This document shows positions 36,893 through 50,290 of a stretch of 64,000 nt of DNA, one piece after another. Under the pieces are notes generated by a model. It made no database searches. It was not told the DNA's origin and saw nothing but the letters and a program-made list of their open reading frames with translations. Within the stretch, counting starts at the first letter, position 1; every line of letters begins with the position of its first letter. The stretch comes from Heterocephalus glaber (lineage: Eukaryota > Chordata > Mammalia > Rodentia > Bathyergidae): positions 3,273,108 to 3,337,107 of the forward strand of contig NW_004624743.1 in NCBI RefSeq assembly GCF_000247695.1. The letters run 5' to 3'. The position numbers and the translations under genes were made by a program.

Positions 36893-37500
36893 ACCTAGAG
36901 TTAGTGTCAGATTCCTAGGTTAATGGGTTCAGTCCCACGAAATCGCACCCCTTCCTCAGATGCCAGTTACAGGTCCCAAGCTGCTGGTCCTTCTGGCCGA
37001 TAACTATAAAGCCCCATGACTCCCTCTTCAGATTTGACACTTTTGCTCTACTGGCCCACAAAACTCAAGAAAACATGCATTTCTACCTGTATGTAATAGT
37101 ATAGTGTGAAGGTTACAGCTGAGGAACCACCAGATGGAGGAGACTCATAGCTTATGGTGTGGGGTGTGGGGTATGGGAAGTGGGACACAGGGCTTCATTC
37201 CCCTTGGGCTCTTTTACCCTCCCAGCATCTTGAAGTACTTCCTGACTTAGAAGGTCTCCAGATCTCCATCCCAGAGTCGTGAGTGGGAGTGGAGTGGGTG
37301 GGCTGGAAGTTCGAACCTCTAATCTTTTGGTTTTCCTGGTGACCAGCTCCTCCATTGAGGCCTTTTAGGGGGCAAGCCTAAGTCACCTTAGTAGTATAAA
37401 CTCAAAGGAATTTATTATGAATAATAGGTCATTCCTATCCCTCAGGAAATTTCAAAGGTTTTAGAACTCGGTGCCAGAAACCAGGACAAAGACCAAATCC

Positions 37501-37538
37501 ACACACACACACACACACGCACATGCACACACACACAC
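37501..37538. repeat. (CA)n microsatellite
   Basis: CA dinucleotides with two interruptions (cgcacatg). Confidence 0.95.
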
Positions 37539-37740
37539 GAGTCTGCCAAATTGTATACATCAGGAAAAGAAAAGCTCATAAATATTTTAATACTAAATTA
37601 TTGACACATCATGAGATTAACAGAAGTTACCTTTGGCCCAGCAATGACAAGAGGTGCTCAGAGTGGTGAGTGGCGGCCGTGAACTTCCAGACGTTCATTA
37701 GTATGGCGAACTGCTGAAGTATGGATATGTTTTTTGGCTG

Positions 37741-37768
37741 GCTCTCTCTCTCTCTCGCCCCTCTCTCT
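37741..37768. repeat. (CT)n microsatellite
   Basis: CT run interrupted by gcccc. Confidence 0.9.
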
Positions 37769-40700
37769 GTTTGCTTAGAATCAGTTACTTAGTACTTAAA
37801 AAAAACACGAGCCAACAAATAAATCAAGGGATTTCTGCAAAAAACCAGGGATCTCTCAGTGTCTTGAGTGAGCAGAAGGGCAGACCGCCTCCTGATAGCA
37901 GTCGGGTTGTGCTGAGGCGACTCAGTTCACCGCGGTCCCCACCCCCATGCTGACAGTGCACACGGGCTGAGACCTGACCTGCATGGCCCTGGAGGCATGG
38001 CAACTTGCACTTTTGCTAAAGACAACAGGGCCTGATTTAAATTTTAGGCATAAAGTTTGAGTTCAGTTTGAGAATGTACCACCTAAGGGAATTCAAAATA
38101 TAGTCCTTCGCTTCTATCTTAGAACTTCCTCCCACTACAATTGTCTGAAATATGTCCAGGGATGTGGTTGAAAATGACCTAGACTCAGAAATTGCAGCCT
38201 GGGAAATAAGTATATAATTATTCATGCAATTAGGATAAGTACTCATGTTCTGTTTATAGCCCTTACTATTATATGAACCACATGAAATTGCCATTTTATA
38301 TGTTAAAATTTTAAAATTGGCAATTTTGTGATTCCTAAATATTTTTATATGGTTGAGTTAGTATCGACAATTGATGATCTGTTGTAGGGCATTTTTTTTT
38401 CCCTGCAGGATTGACTTTTATTTTTCTTGTGCTCCAATCTTGTCATTCACCGTCTTGTTTACCCTTAATAAATAGGCAGATAAATGGGTACAGTTGTAAT
38501 TAACTGGTGGGTTTGTGAGTGGGGAAAAAGTACAGTGTGAGTGTTGTTTCTTTTCTATACAAGTGCTTTCAATTACATTTAGTTCTGAGCAACACATTTC
38601 CAGGGGGAAAGACTGCCTGTAAGCTTAGCTGATAATGTTTCATGGGAGCACCCTCTTTGGAAATTTAAATACGATCAGTGTCAAAAATTTTAAGGCTTAA
38701 GAAATCAGTTACAAAGTTCTCATTCAAAAATGACCATTGCTTAGTTAATGCTATAATTCATATACTTTTGTGACAGTCTAGAAAGTGTTCTAATTATAAG
38801 TATGCTCTTATTTTTTTCCTCTAAGGTCATTTGTAACTGGGAATGCTCTTTTAATGACCATGAAGGAGGTCATAGTCTTGGAACTTCGGGTCCAATTTTA
38901 AGTGTACTTTGGATCAAAGTCTTAAATTCTTTTAGGGGAAATTTATTCAAGTGTTAGATCACTTTATTGCTTTTTAATATCCTCTTCATAAGGTAAAAGA
39001 AAAGAAAGGAGGGGAAGTGAAATTTAAATAAATCACTGAAGCTAATGATAATTAATGGTGTTTGTAAAAATTAAGCAGAGGAAGTGACCAATAAAGTGCC
39101 ATTCTACAAGCATCACAGGTAATTGAGACTAGACTGACCATTGCAGAGTTGCCTTATCTTTTAGACTTATAGTTCTAATGTTTTATTCTTGAAGTATCAC
39201 ATTAATTTAATGCCTTCCTTGAACAACTGTATGTTACAGGTTTTTGAACAAGATAATGTTAACAATTTACTACTTTAGGATGACCAGCCATCTGTATTAA
39301 AACCAGAAAATCCCAGCTGCCATTTTGAAAATTATTAGGATGAAGTTAATTTTGACACGGGTTATAGAAGTATGTAGATAACCTGTCAGTTCTCTACCCT
39401 TGAAGTTTAAAAACTTCCAACTCGAAGTTATTTTAGGAAAGCACATTTTTCTTGATATTTTCATTGCTTTGGAAATTTGAAGGTAAATTCAATTTGTGGA
39501 CATTTAAGAAAAAAATCTTATTTTACTACTGTAAACACCAACCATCAAGTGGACATGCTATTAATACTGGAAATGCTGGGAATAAACGATTACTTTTAAA
39601 ATATCCTTAATGTAGGAGCCTTACAAAAAGACACACATGAATAGTCAATGCTTTAAAAAAATAGCAAACGAATACATAATAGTCCTTTTATCTTTTAGTG
39701 TTCCTGCACTGATTTGTGATGTTTTTCTTGTCAGAGTAAATAGTAGTGGTGATTACATGAGTATTTTTTCCTTTTTATCTAGCAATTATGTACATCCTTG
39801 CCTTTGAATTTTGTAATATAACTTTAAGAAAAGTCTTTTGATTTGCAATTAAATTTTCATGCTTTTTCAAAAATAAGATCAAAGGAAGTAGTGTGACCAA
39901 GAGTCTAATTAGGACTATTAACAGCTTGCGCTGTGTGCTAATCTTTATCCTGAACTCACATTAGATATCAGCCTACTTTTCTCAACAAGGGGGCACTTAA
40001 GTTAATTGCTTCATTAGAAGCGTACATTTAGCCCTTCTGATCTGTAAGTACAACTCTTTGGCAGAGCTGCGGAAGTTTGGACACCTGCAGCCCAAGCAGC
40101 TTGAAAAGGAGCCACCACTGACTATGAAGGGAAATAAAAGCAGCTCAAGTTCAAAATGGTGTTACCAATGATTCAGTGTTGTCGCTGAGCTGACCTAAGA
40201 GTTGGCTTCTGCACTGCTCCTTATCAGCATCCAAAAGGGCACACAAAATTCTTTGTAAACTAATTTAAAAAGTGTCTTGTTTATTCAGAAGCAACTGTGA
40301 ATGGTATTTGTTCAGACCGTAGATCACATCAACTGCATACCAGCCAACAACTTATTTCTCTTCTAAGAGAGAAGCCAGCTATCAAAGACACAAAGTACTA
40401 AAGAGAAGCTTCTCAATTCTCAACTGTTCTGAGTGCTCAATAAAGCCACTGATGTAAAGTGAGGGTGGGATGAAGTGTTTCCACCTGCACGCTTGTGTTA
40501 GCCCTTAGCTCTGACCGGGAGAGGTGCTGATACCAGCGTGGCCTCAGTGCCCTCAGTGCCCTCAGAAAACAAAACGCAGGCTTTCTTGCGGCCCTAATCA
40601 GGCAGTCCCTCTGAGGAGGCTCCTCCAGAAGGCTGGGGCAAACACTAGAGCTGTCTTCATTTACAGGCTGGGCAGAGCAAAGAAGTGGTTGGTCCGCTCT

Positions 40701-40960
40701 TGCAGAATGTTAAAGCCCATTCCAAGTGATTCTTTCTTCTGTTTATTGGCTGATCCTGAGAAATTTAATTTTGATATTTAATGAGAGGGTGACCCCAATA
40801 AGTATCAGAATGAAGCCCTTTAAAAACTCAAAGAGCACATTTTCAAAACATTAAGACTTGATTTAAAGGAAACATTTCTGAGGCAACTGAGGGAAAAATA
40901 TAGGCTACTGGGTTGTCACCTGTGAATTGCTAACATGTGAGATGCGGTTCACGTGTGGCC

Positions 40961-41628
40961 NNNNNNNNNNNNNNNNNNNNNNNNNNNNNNNNNNNNNNNN
41001 NNNNNNNNNNNNNNNNNNNNNNNNNNNNNNNNNNNNNNNNNNNNNNNNNNNNNNNNNNNNNNNNNNNNNNNNNNNNNNNNNNNNNNNNNNNNNNNNNNNN
41101 NNNNNNNNNNNNNNNNNNNNNNNNNNNNNNNNNNNNNNNNNNNNNNNNNNNNNNNNNNNNNNNNNNNNNNNNNNNNNNNNNNNNNNNNNNNNNNNNNNNN
41201 NNNNNNNNNNNNNNNNNNNNNNNNNNNNNNNNNNNNNNNNNNNNNNNNNNNNNNNNNNNNNNNNNNNNNNNNNNNNNNNNNNNNNNNNNNNNNNNNNNNN
41301 NNNNNNNNNNNNNNNNNNNNNNNNNNNNNNNNNNNNNNNNNNNNNNNNNNNNNNNNNNNNNNNNNNNNNNNNNNNNNNNNNNNNNNNNNNNNNNNNNNNN
41401 NNNNNNNNNNNNNNNNNNNNNNNNNNNNNNNNNNNNNNNNNNNNNNNNNNNNNNNNNNNNNNNNNNNNNNNNNNNNNNNNNNNNNNNNNNNNNNNNNNNN
41501 NNNNNNNNNNNNNNNNNNNNNNNNNNNNNNNNNNNNNNNNNNNNNNNNNNNNNNNNNNNNNNNNNNNNNNNNNNNNNNNNNNNNNNNNNNNNNNNNNNNN
41601 NNNNNNNNNNNNNNNNNNNNNNNNNNNN
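40961..41628. other. Assembly gap (668 Ns)
   Basis: Unknown bases. The right edge enters directly into L1 ORF2-like sequence, so the missing stretch probably contains the rest of that L1. Any reading frame drawn across it is meaningless. Confidence 0.99.
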
Positions 41629-42470
41629 ATGAACATAGATAGAAATTTGTTTAACAAAACAAACTATTAGAAGTCAGATCTGGCAGGATGTAGAAAGTGG
41701 TTTTATTATAGGGATGGCAGGGTTGGTTCAGCATTGGAAGATCCACCCCCAAAAGTCATCATTTAAACAGAGGAAAGGAAAAAGCCATATGATCCTGGGA
41801 GAAAAAGTATTGGACTAAATTCTACAACTGTTCATAGTAAAAGCTATCAGGAGACTAGAAGTAGAACAGAACCTCCTCAACAGATAAGCCGTATACTCCA
41901 TACTTCCAGCAAAAATGCCTTATATGAATGGAGAAGATACAATGCTTTCCCCCTAAGGTGGGGAACAAGGGCGGATATGCTTACTCTTCACCTGTCCATT
42001 GGGCTTTGAAACATAGGTCCAAACCAAAATAGTCTGCCAATAAAATGACACAAGTAGGATAGGATTGGCAAGGTAGAAGTAAAATCTTTATATGTAGATG
42101 AAATGATCATCTACAGAGGAAATACTAACAAATCTCTAGGATCCCCTAAAACTTGTATTTGAATTTAGCAGGATTAGAAAACAAGGTATATATAAAAATT
42201 CAGGTCTGTGTATACTTGCTATAAATGAAGAATTGGATATTGAAATTTAAAAGTTATGTACAAAAGGACCTAGAAAAGTAAAAAGAAAACAGTGTTGAGA
42301 GACATTTAGTACCTAATTTTAAGACTTCCTCTGAAGCTACGGTAATTAAGACAGTGTTGGTGTAAGGAAAGACATATAGATCATTGGAATACAACACAGA
42401 ATCTAGAAATAGAACCATACATACATGGTCCACTGAGTTTTGAAAGATTATTTAACATTAACAATTTATA
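41629..42470 (+). mobile_element. L1 ORF2 remnant, left part lost in the gap
   Basis: Text such as ggatggcagggttggttcag and 'aaagccatatgatcctggg', then 'gctacggtaattaagacagt', 'gacatatagatcattggaat' and 'acatggtccactgagttttg' follows L1 ORF2 reverse transcriptase and C-terminal sequence on the plus strand. Frames are broken by many stops. Confidence 0.8.
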
Positions 42471-44319
42471 GAACATAAACTCAATTCAAGAGCAGAGGAA
42501 AAGATAGTGTTTTCAGCAAATGCCTATAATACTGAATTTAAATGAATTTGTCTCTATAATTAGCAATTTGTCACTTTCAAATAGGGTTAAAAAAATAGAA
42601 GAACCAATGAAAACCACTGCTGTTTTAGAGCAATTCCAAATGCAGTATTTTGCCTTCACAAAATTAACACTAGCAATAGGCATGGTTCTTGAGGCACGTT
42701 TGAGAAGGGATAATCTAAGTGTGTGTCCATTTGTGTGTGTTTGTATACAAATACTATGGAGGGAAAAGTTTCATGAGTGTAACATCAAACCCCTCCCATA
42801 AATTATAAGTTTTGAGCCCATCAGAATTATGTGAGCCTCTAACTAAATGTGATCTTCAATGACTGGCATCAGAAAACAGTAACACACATTTTCCAGTAAT
42901 TTTCAAATTTAAGGATTACAGAGCATGTGAGTAATTTACTGCATATTGAGTGTATTGACTAATTGATCTAAACATACAAATGGATAAAGCATTTCAGAAT
43001 TAAGCATATCTAGGAAAAGAGGGCCTCATTGTAGGAAAAGTTTTTACTAAATTAAATATTTAAAAATATCTTTTTATATGCAATGATTATGATCTCAAAT
43101 GTACAAAATTAAATATTTTACATTTTTACATGCTTTATTGAGGGGGCTGTAAATATTGTTTTGTAATGTTGTCTTTTAGTGGGAGAAGAATAAATTGTTT
43201 TCCAAGTAAACTTTAGACAGAAAATAGAATTATTGTTAATTTGCCAATTTGGAGGGGTCTTATACTCTTAATTTTAGACTGTTTTTCTTTCATTCTGGGA
43301 TTTTTCTTTGGATTTCTATGTCCTTTAATATAAGAGGGTACAACTCTAGTTCTCTATAATTAACCATCTTTTTCTGTACTCAGAAGGTAGAAATTTATAG
43401 TAATTTAGCCCTTGCTAAAAACACTAACAAAACAGTTGTTTCAATTTTTATATTCAGTATAAATTGAAAATAAAAAGATGTTGTCTTTGTGAGACTATAA
43501 TAGTTCTCTTAAGTAGTGGGCAAATTAAAACTCATGATTTATAAATTTTTCATTGGTAATATTTTTAATCACTTATCAACGAAATGACAATTTTCTTTGT
43601 TTTTATACATAATATATACGTCTATATTTATATACATTTGAAGCAATTTCATACTATCTTTTTGCAAGTTAGAAAGTAAAAATATTCTCTTAGCCTTTTT
43701 TTAAGGATCATCTAGAAGAGATTCATGCTTTGCAATTAAAAAATAACTCTGCCTACTAGTTTTTCATATTGAAGTATACTCGTTTCTGGTTTCAACTTTT
43801 TATAATGCTCATTCCCTACATATTTGTGACTTTTATGTTATTTGTTTAGTTTTACTTTTTAGCTTCTACACTTTGTTTCTTTTAATGAAGCGCACATAAG
43901 CCTCAGGTATTCTAGTATTAGAAAAAATATAGTTAGCGGGTTTGAACTAACTAAAATATGTCATGCGAGAGTCTGGTAAATTTGAAGTCAATGCAGCCAA
44001 GTTTCTAGGGTGATTTACCAGAAGAATCGCTTTAGAAATCGTAGAGCAGGAAGCATTAGAAATGAGCGTGGAATCCCTCTACAGCCCAGTTTCACTGCGT
44101 TCCCTCCATTGCTCCCCAAGCCTGTCTGTGTGGATGCGCTGGGCAGTCACGGGCTTTTGGGGAAGTGCTTAGATCCTGAGGGCTGTCACCGCATCCAGCC
44201 CAGTAATCCGCTGGTCAGATGGGGATCTGGTGGCACTCTCGGGAGGGAGAGGAAGGGGGCGTGGGACTGTCACCTGCTCCCCGCCCACCCGCTCCGCACC
44301 AGATATTCTGCCTCTCTGC

Positions 44320-44455
44320 AGGTGTAGAGGCAATGGAGCCAGCTTGCCATGTACTGAAATCACTGAGACTGTGAGCAGAAATAAATCTTTCCACACTTGA
44401 GTTGTTTATGTTGGGTATTTTGTCACAGCAACAGAAATCTAATACCCTGCTTTCC
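44320..44455 (+). repeat. 3' end of a dispersed repeat, possibly same family as copy A
   Basis: The text gagactgtgagcagaaataa, 'tcttt', then 'gggtattttgtcacagcaac' and 'agaaatctaatacc' is the standard end of a common rodent dispersed repeat. The link to copy A is tentative. Confidence 0.5.
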
Positions 44456-45661
44456 CTTTTGTTGTTGTTTAAGGAGCATTGCTAGGCTGGGCAGATTTTT
44501 CTATGGATTCTTCTGATTCCCTCGTGACTCTCACAAGGATGGAGCTTGGAGGTGCACACCCAAGTAACACTGGTGATTGGTGTCTATGATAGGCTTCTCA
44601 CGGCAGCCCTTAGAGGTCTGTGCCTGAGTTTACTTTGTTCACCATTCTATGTAAATGATTTAAATCTTTAAAAAGAGATTTATCAAATTTTAAATGACAG
44701 AATCATGATTGTAAATATATTAGATCGAAGAATATAATCACTATTCAACATAATTTGACAAACCAAGTAAAAATATGAAATTATACCCCTTCCAAAAATC
44801 AAACAACAATAACAAAATTACAAACCTAAGATGGAGTAAATTTGACTTAGCAATAATATGGAAACCTAGGTTTAGCTGATATTAAACTCAAATAGAATTC
44901 TATAGAATGATATATTTCAAATATAAAACAAAACACCCAAACACTTAAACATTCTCACTACCATTAAAAACAATAATTAAAATAAAATTTGATATTTCCT
45001 TGAAATTATAATTGTACAATGACATGATGAAAGGCCATCTTTTCTGAATAGCACGACTGGAGTGTCAGATAGGGCTTCGTGGACTCTGCTTTGCGTGGTA
45101 GAGGTGAACTAGAACAAATGCTGAGAGGAGTAATTAATGTAGTGAGGGTGTTAGAAATCATGTTTTCTAAGGGAGGTTTTAATAACCTGCAAACGTCTAT
45201 CCTTAAGAGAAGGCCTACTATGTATAAGAGGACTTAGACTTTATAGGATCCCAAGTGATACTGTTAGTAAAAATTGGTGATGGGTTTGAGATCATTTTAA
45301 GAAGCTCCAAGGAGCAGTATTAGTGGAAGACTTACTTTGGGATCCCTTTTGGAATCCCAGGTAGGACGTTCAGTCATTAGTCAGCCATGAAGTCTAGGAG
45401 ACACAGTTGGAAATTTCTTTCTTATTGCTTGTTCCAGAAACAAGACTGGGTTATTTTGTTTCCTTTGTGTCTTACAATTGTAGAATATGGACCTGTCATC
45501 TGATGGGGGACCAAAAAATAGTATTGGTTTTCTTTTAGAGTAATCTTAGTAGTTTCTCATGTGGTAATGCTTGCCATAGCTAGAACCTCTTTTTATATCC
45601 CTGTCAGGATCTAACTCTGTTTTTTCACCTACTAACTTTATTTAATTAGTTAATTTTGTTA

Positions 45662-45727
45662 CAGGGCTGGGGATCAAACCCAGTATGCTCCGAAAATGTT
45701 CTGCCTTTGAGCTACACCCCCAGTCCC
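45662..45727 (-). mobile_element. Old ID SINE
   Basis: Reversed ID body: gggctggggatcaaacccag ... gagctacacccccagtccc. It is diverged from the young ID copies and closer to the classic ID consensus. Confidence 0.75.
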
Positions 45728-45864
45728 TTGATAACTTTTAGAAACTAGTTTCTTAGAGGCCTTATTTTCCTTAACTTCAGCTCTGTTAGATTTCACAAAG
45801 TTTAAGTCCTCGCACTACACTTTACCTTCATGTTTTGAGTTAAACTTCACCTCCTTTTTCACTC

Positions 45865-45960
45865 ATATAATGGGAATACTAATAGTTACCCTATTCATAG
45901 GGTTCTGGAGAAGGTTAAAGTGTCAATATACGTCAGGGTTCATTGCTGGATTATCATTCA
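45865..45960 (+). repeat. MIR fragment
   Basis: Phrase order 'tcactcatataatgggaata', 'ctaatagttaccctattcat', 'agggttctggagaaggttaa' follows MIR. Confidence 0.6.
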
Positions 45961-46149
45961 GGCACTAAGAATGCGGTATGAAACTCTACCCAGGTGTAAA
46001 AGAAAGACTTTTCCATATGTCTAGTATAGGATGTAAACTAATATTTGTGATAAAACCCATGTATGTCTGTAGATAAATATATAGAGAGAAAATGGAGAGA
46101 GGAACATAGTTCGTTTTGGGAATGTGAAATTAGTGGTTTTACATGTAGA

Positions 46150-46338
46150 CATCCCCCTCCCCATGGTGCTAGATAGTAAATCCACAGGTGCGCTACCACT
46201 GAGCTAGATCCCTATCCCCTTTTCAAAAAATTGAGACAAGGTCTTGGTGAGTTGCCCAGGTTGGCCTTGAACTTGGGGTTTTCCTGCCTCAACCTTCCAA
46301 AGAGCTGGGGTTACATGTATGCACCGCTGTTACCACCT
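46150..46338 (-). mobile_element. B1-dID composite SINE
   Basis: The ID-like part (ggtgctagatagtaaatcca ... gagctagatccctatcccc) is followed by a B1-like part (gagacaaggtcttggtgagt ... gagctggggttacatgtatg). The element reads B1 then ID on the minus strand. Confidence 0.8.
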
Positions 46339-46925
46339 TAAATGTGGATTTCTGTAAACATTAATAAAGTTCTTGAGGAGCTGCAAAGTAATAACAGGTG
46401 GATGAGGAGGAGGATTGTCTCAGATGGGATTCCCTTCTGGCCCCATGTTATATATTAATTCTTTTTGGCCGTATGTAATATGGGATGGGAAATGTAACAT
46501 ATTTTATGGTAAAATACAGATAGCATCTTTCATTGTTTTTGTTTGCATTTTTGGCAAGCTATTATTTATTTTTTAAAGAAGTCTGAAGAACAGTGCTTTC
46601 AAATAAATAGTTTCATGTTTTAGAATGCAGTCTTGACATTTCCAGGCTATCTTCTATTGCTTTTACTGTCCTAAGATTGGGCCAGATGTCTCCAGGACAA
46701 AAAGATAATTAACTATCGGTGACCATGTGGTTGGAATGGCAACTAAACCCAGCTTTCAACGGTGTTTACTAGGATAGTGTGTCAAGACTAGTGCAGGGAA
46801 CCAGAACAGGCTTCGATCACCTCACGATAGTTTAAACAAAGAAAATTCTTTTCTTTTCCTTTCCAGATTTCTAATTTTTCTATTAGATCAGAGATTCACC
46901 ATTAAAACTGTGGATGGAGAGTTTA

Positions 46926-46990
46926 GTGCAGTCATAGAGCAGTAACCTAGCAAGCACAAGGCCTGCGTTTGATCTCTAGCACTTGAAAAA
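46926..46990 (+). mobile_element. Degenerate ID SINE
   Basis: The text agcaagcacaaggcctgcgt then tttgatctctagcac resembles the ID B-box half. It is strongly diverged. Confidence 0.55.
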
Positions 46991-47149
46991 ATATTGAAAA
47001 AGCAAATGCCTATTGTCATGTACCGAGGCTTTTTTTTTTTTTTTAAAACTAGGGAATTGTTTGTTTAGAACGTTCTTTGATTTTTTTATAAAATGTATTT
47101 GTAGCCATATCTATATGTGAATAGATTGTTTAGTAGATCTTAAATCAGT

Positions 47150-48425
47150 GTAAGGGTATGACATTTGGACCCGTGAGGAATTTACTTTCAAATACCTAAA
47201 ATTAAATGCTACCAAAGAAATGTAAGACATCTGCTCTTAAAAGGAAAACAATGTTGAGAGAAAGAAGGCCTAGCTAATAAGGAGACATACCATCCTTACT
47301 GATTTGAGGGCTCAGTATTGGAAAGATGTCACATCTTCACACATTATTCTTTTAAATCGCGAGTAGGTGCTTTTTTAGAAAGTGACAGTAGGATTTCAAA
47401 ATTCATGTGGAAATACAAAGGACTAAGATTAATCAAAATGATCTTGAAGAAGAACAAAGGTGGCAGGTTTTACAATATCAATTGTCGAGACTTGTTCTAA
47501 AACTAGTTAGGATAGGGTGAAGGTAGAGTGTGGTTATGCAGACTGACCAAGAGGATTGAGAAAAGAGTAGCGTGATACACACAGTTCCAGGTGGACTGGA
47601 GAGCTAACCTTGCGGGGCAGAATCGTAATGCTTTCGGGTAACACAAGGGTGCCTCTTCGTGAACTCTGGTTTCTTAAGCAGTATGAACCATAATATAAGA
47701 AAGTTGATGAATTGTTCTTCATAAAATTAAAAACTTTTCGCAATAGAAAGCTGCCATTAGGAGAGTAAAAAGGTAAAAAAGTGGGAAAGGGTGCAATACC
47801 TATGCATAAAAGAATTCCTATCCAAAATAAAGAACAAATTAAAAAGGAAAATAAAAGCAACTTAATAAGCACATTGATTAGAAAAAGACAACTTAGTAAA
47901 ACTGTTGAGAAGCCTGAGCAGCAGCGGCTACACAAACTAGAATATCCAACTGTTCAGTTAATAGATGGAAAGAGTTCAACATCCTCGACTTGTCAGGGAA
48001 ATGTGAATTAAAACCACACTAGATACTATCACACAGCCATCAAAATAGCCGAAATGAGAAAGATGGCAAATATCTGCAAGGATATGGAGGAATTAGAATT
48101 CTCATGTATCTGTCGTAAATTGGTACAGCCTTTCAAAGAAGCTATTGGCCGCGTAGTACCCAAATAAACACCTGGGTATTCTCTGATCCAGCAGTGCTAC
48201 CCGCAGCTGTATTCCCAACAGCAGTGCACACGTGCACACTGGGGTGTTTAGGGCAGCACTGTGTGTATAGTCAAGGGCCTATTCGGAGGGAAATGGTAAG
48301 TGAATTTGAATATATCTATGTGATGGAATGTTATGCAGCTTTGAGAATGGTCATAAATGTAAGACACAACATGGCTGAACTTCTCAAACACAATGAACAA
48401 AAGAAGGCAGGCCCGATATAGAACA
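47150..48425 (+). mobile_element. L1 ORF2 3' part and 3' UTR, decayed
   Basis: The L1 order is visible: 'atgctaccaaagaaatgtaa', 'acaatgttgagagaaagaag', 'ggagacataccatccttact', 'ctcagtattggaaagatgtc', and later 'tatgtgatggaatgttatgc' and 'acacaacatggctgaacttc'. All frames carry stops or frameshifts. The open pieces inside it are remnants and do not amount to a separate gene. Confidence 0.8.
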
Positions 48426-49223
48426 CACTGTGCATGTGTATTTCCACTCCGAGCTCTGAACTCTGCTAGTGACTGTGGGCGGGGACAGGTGGAGAAGCTT
48501 CCAATGAGTTCGGAGATGGTATGTGTTCTCAGAACTTCTCCCATGGGTGTGTTCACTTGTAAAATTCATCATCTGTATTGCTTGTTGTGTGTACATATCT
48601 GCCTGTAGATTACACTGCTTCGATGAAGCAATTTTAAAAGTAGTTGGGAAGTGTAGTGTTCTCATGTTGTGGTTATTGATCTCTTACAGGGTGCTCCTGA
48701 CTTGGGGGACTGTGTTTGAGTCCCCAGGCCTGGGCACCCATCTCTTAGAGAAGGCAACTCTTAGGCTCCTAGATTTTCTCTTCCCATGCTTTGTTCTTAC
48801 TTTTCTTCTTAATCTTACAGTCTTTCTGCAGATGGGGACTAAGATGCTCTGTCAGGTGTATCCTCAGTAACCACAGTCACTTTCTGGTCCTGAGGTCACT
48901 CTTGGGTCCTTCACACTGGTTCTTGAGACCTTTTTTTGTTGTTGTAGTAAAGGAGGCTATTGCCTCTTTGAAAGGAAAAATAAAATCTGATCTCCCTGTT
49001 GTTGAGATGATAATTTTTATTTAGCCCCATTACTTGTGCCCGTCATTTGGGCTCTGCTTTTCTCATCTGTAAAAACCATGATTCAGTGGTGAACAAAAGT
49101 GTGATTTACTGAGATCCGTGGTTGGCTCTATTGTACAGTATTTGGCTTAACTTGCTTCCTTGATGTTTGCATAGTGGAGAGGCCAGTACAGAAAACATTA
49201 TCATCTGGTATAGTTTCTTGTGA

Positions 49224-49409
<186 letters not shown>

Positions 49410-49696
49410 TAAAGACAAATTTTTAAAAGTAAAGTTTAAATAATGTGCTATTCTCCAGTCCTCAGTGATGCTTCAAATTAAAGTGCTTCTTCAATATATG
49501 GGAATAAAACTAATACTGCTTTTACTTGTATGACTGTCCAGTTTTGTATACAAATTTATAATTTTTTTCAGTTTTATATATGCAATTTTTGTATAGAAGG
49601 GTTTGTAATACTTACTGCTGTAAGTAGAAAAATAAGCATGTGCCCCAGCTAATACTGGTTGCCGTGTAGTCTGGTTACTTGGATTTATGTATTTAG

Positions 49697-49775
49697 TTTT
49701 TGTATCGGGGATCGAACTCGGGTCCTTGCAGTTCTGGGGCAGGAGGTGTAACCACTGAGCTAAATCCCCCGGCCC
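49697..49775 (-). mobile_element. ID-type SINE, short tail
   Basis: Reversed ID body (tgtatcggggatcgaactcg ... gagctaaatcccccggccc). The flanks ggttacttggattta and gggtacttggatttgg are a target duplication. Confidence 0.92.
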
Positions 49776-50159
49776 AGGGTACTTGGATTTGGCTAGAGTT
49801 TTAAAATGGTCTCTTTACTGAAAATATAAATACTACTTTACCATTTATCTCCTCTCAAGACCTCAGGGAAGGGGGAGGAGGCAGGGGAAGTGGGTTGGTA
49901 GAATCCAGAGTTTGTGTTGGATTGTGGGTGTGGGTGGAACTGGTGGTTTTCTTTTTCCTTACTTCATCCACGTATAGTTGGAATTATTTTCCAAGGAGCA
50001 GGTCCTACATCTGTAACAAAACTAAACAGAACCCTACCCTAAATCTTTGTGATGCGAGAGTCAAAGCTACACATGGTATTCTGGTTGTTTTATGAAATAG
50101 AGGTTTACTTTTTCTTAAGTCTTTGTTTAAAGTCTTTTGAAGATAATGATGAAACAAGC

Positions 50160-50290
50160 ATGATAGCACTCCCTCTGATCCTTGTACTTCGGAGGCTGAG
50201 ACAGGAGGATCTCTGCAAGTTCAAGGCCAGCCTGGACTACATAGTAAGTTCAAGGCCAGCCTAGGCTACATTGACCCTGTCTCAAAAACA
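50160..50290 (+). mobile_element. B1-like SINE
   Basis: Forward B1 text: cttcggaggctgagacagga, ggatctctgcaagttcaagg, then a repeated 'caaggccagcctggactaca' / 'caaggccagcctaggctaca' and a 'ctgtctcaaaaacaaa' tail. The internal tandem repeat of about 29 bases is the rodent B1 hallmark. Confidence 0.93.

Noticed and set aside
40905..41670. Frames of about 230-250 residues around 41 kb
   Set aside because: They consist almost wholly of unknown bases from the assembly gap.
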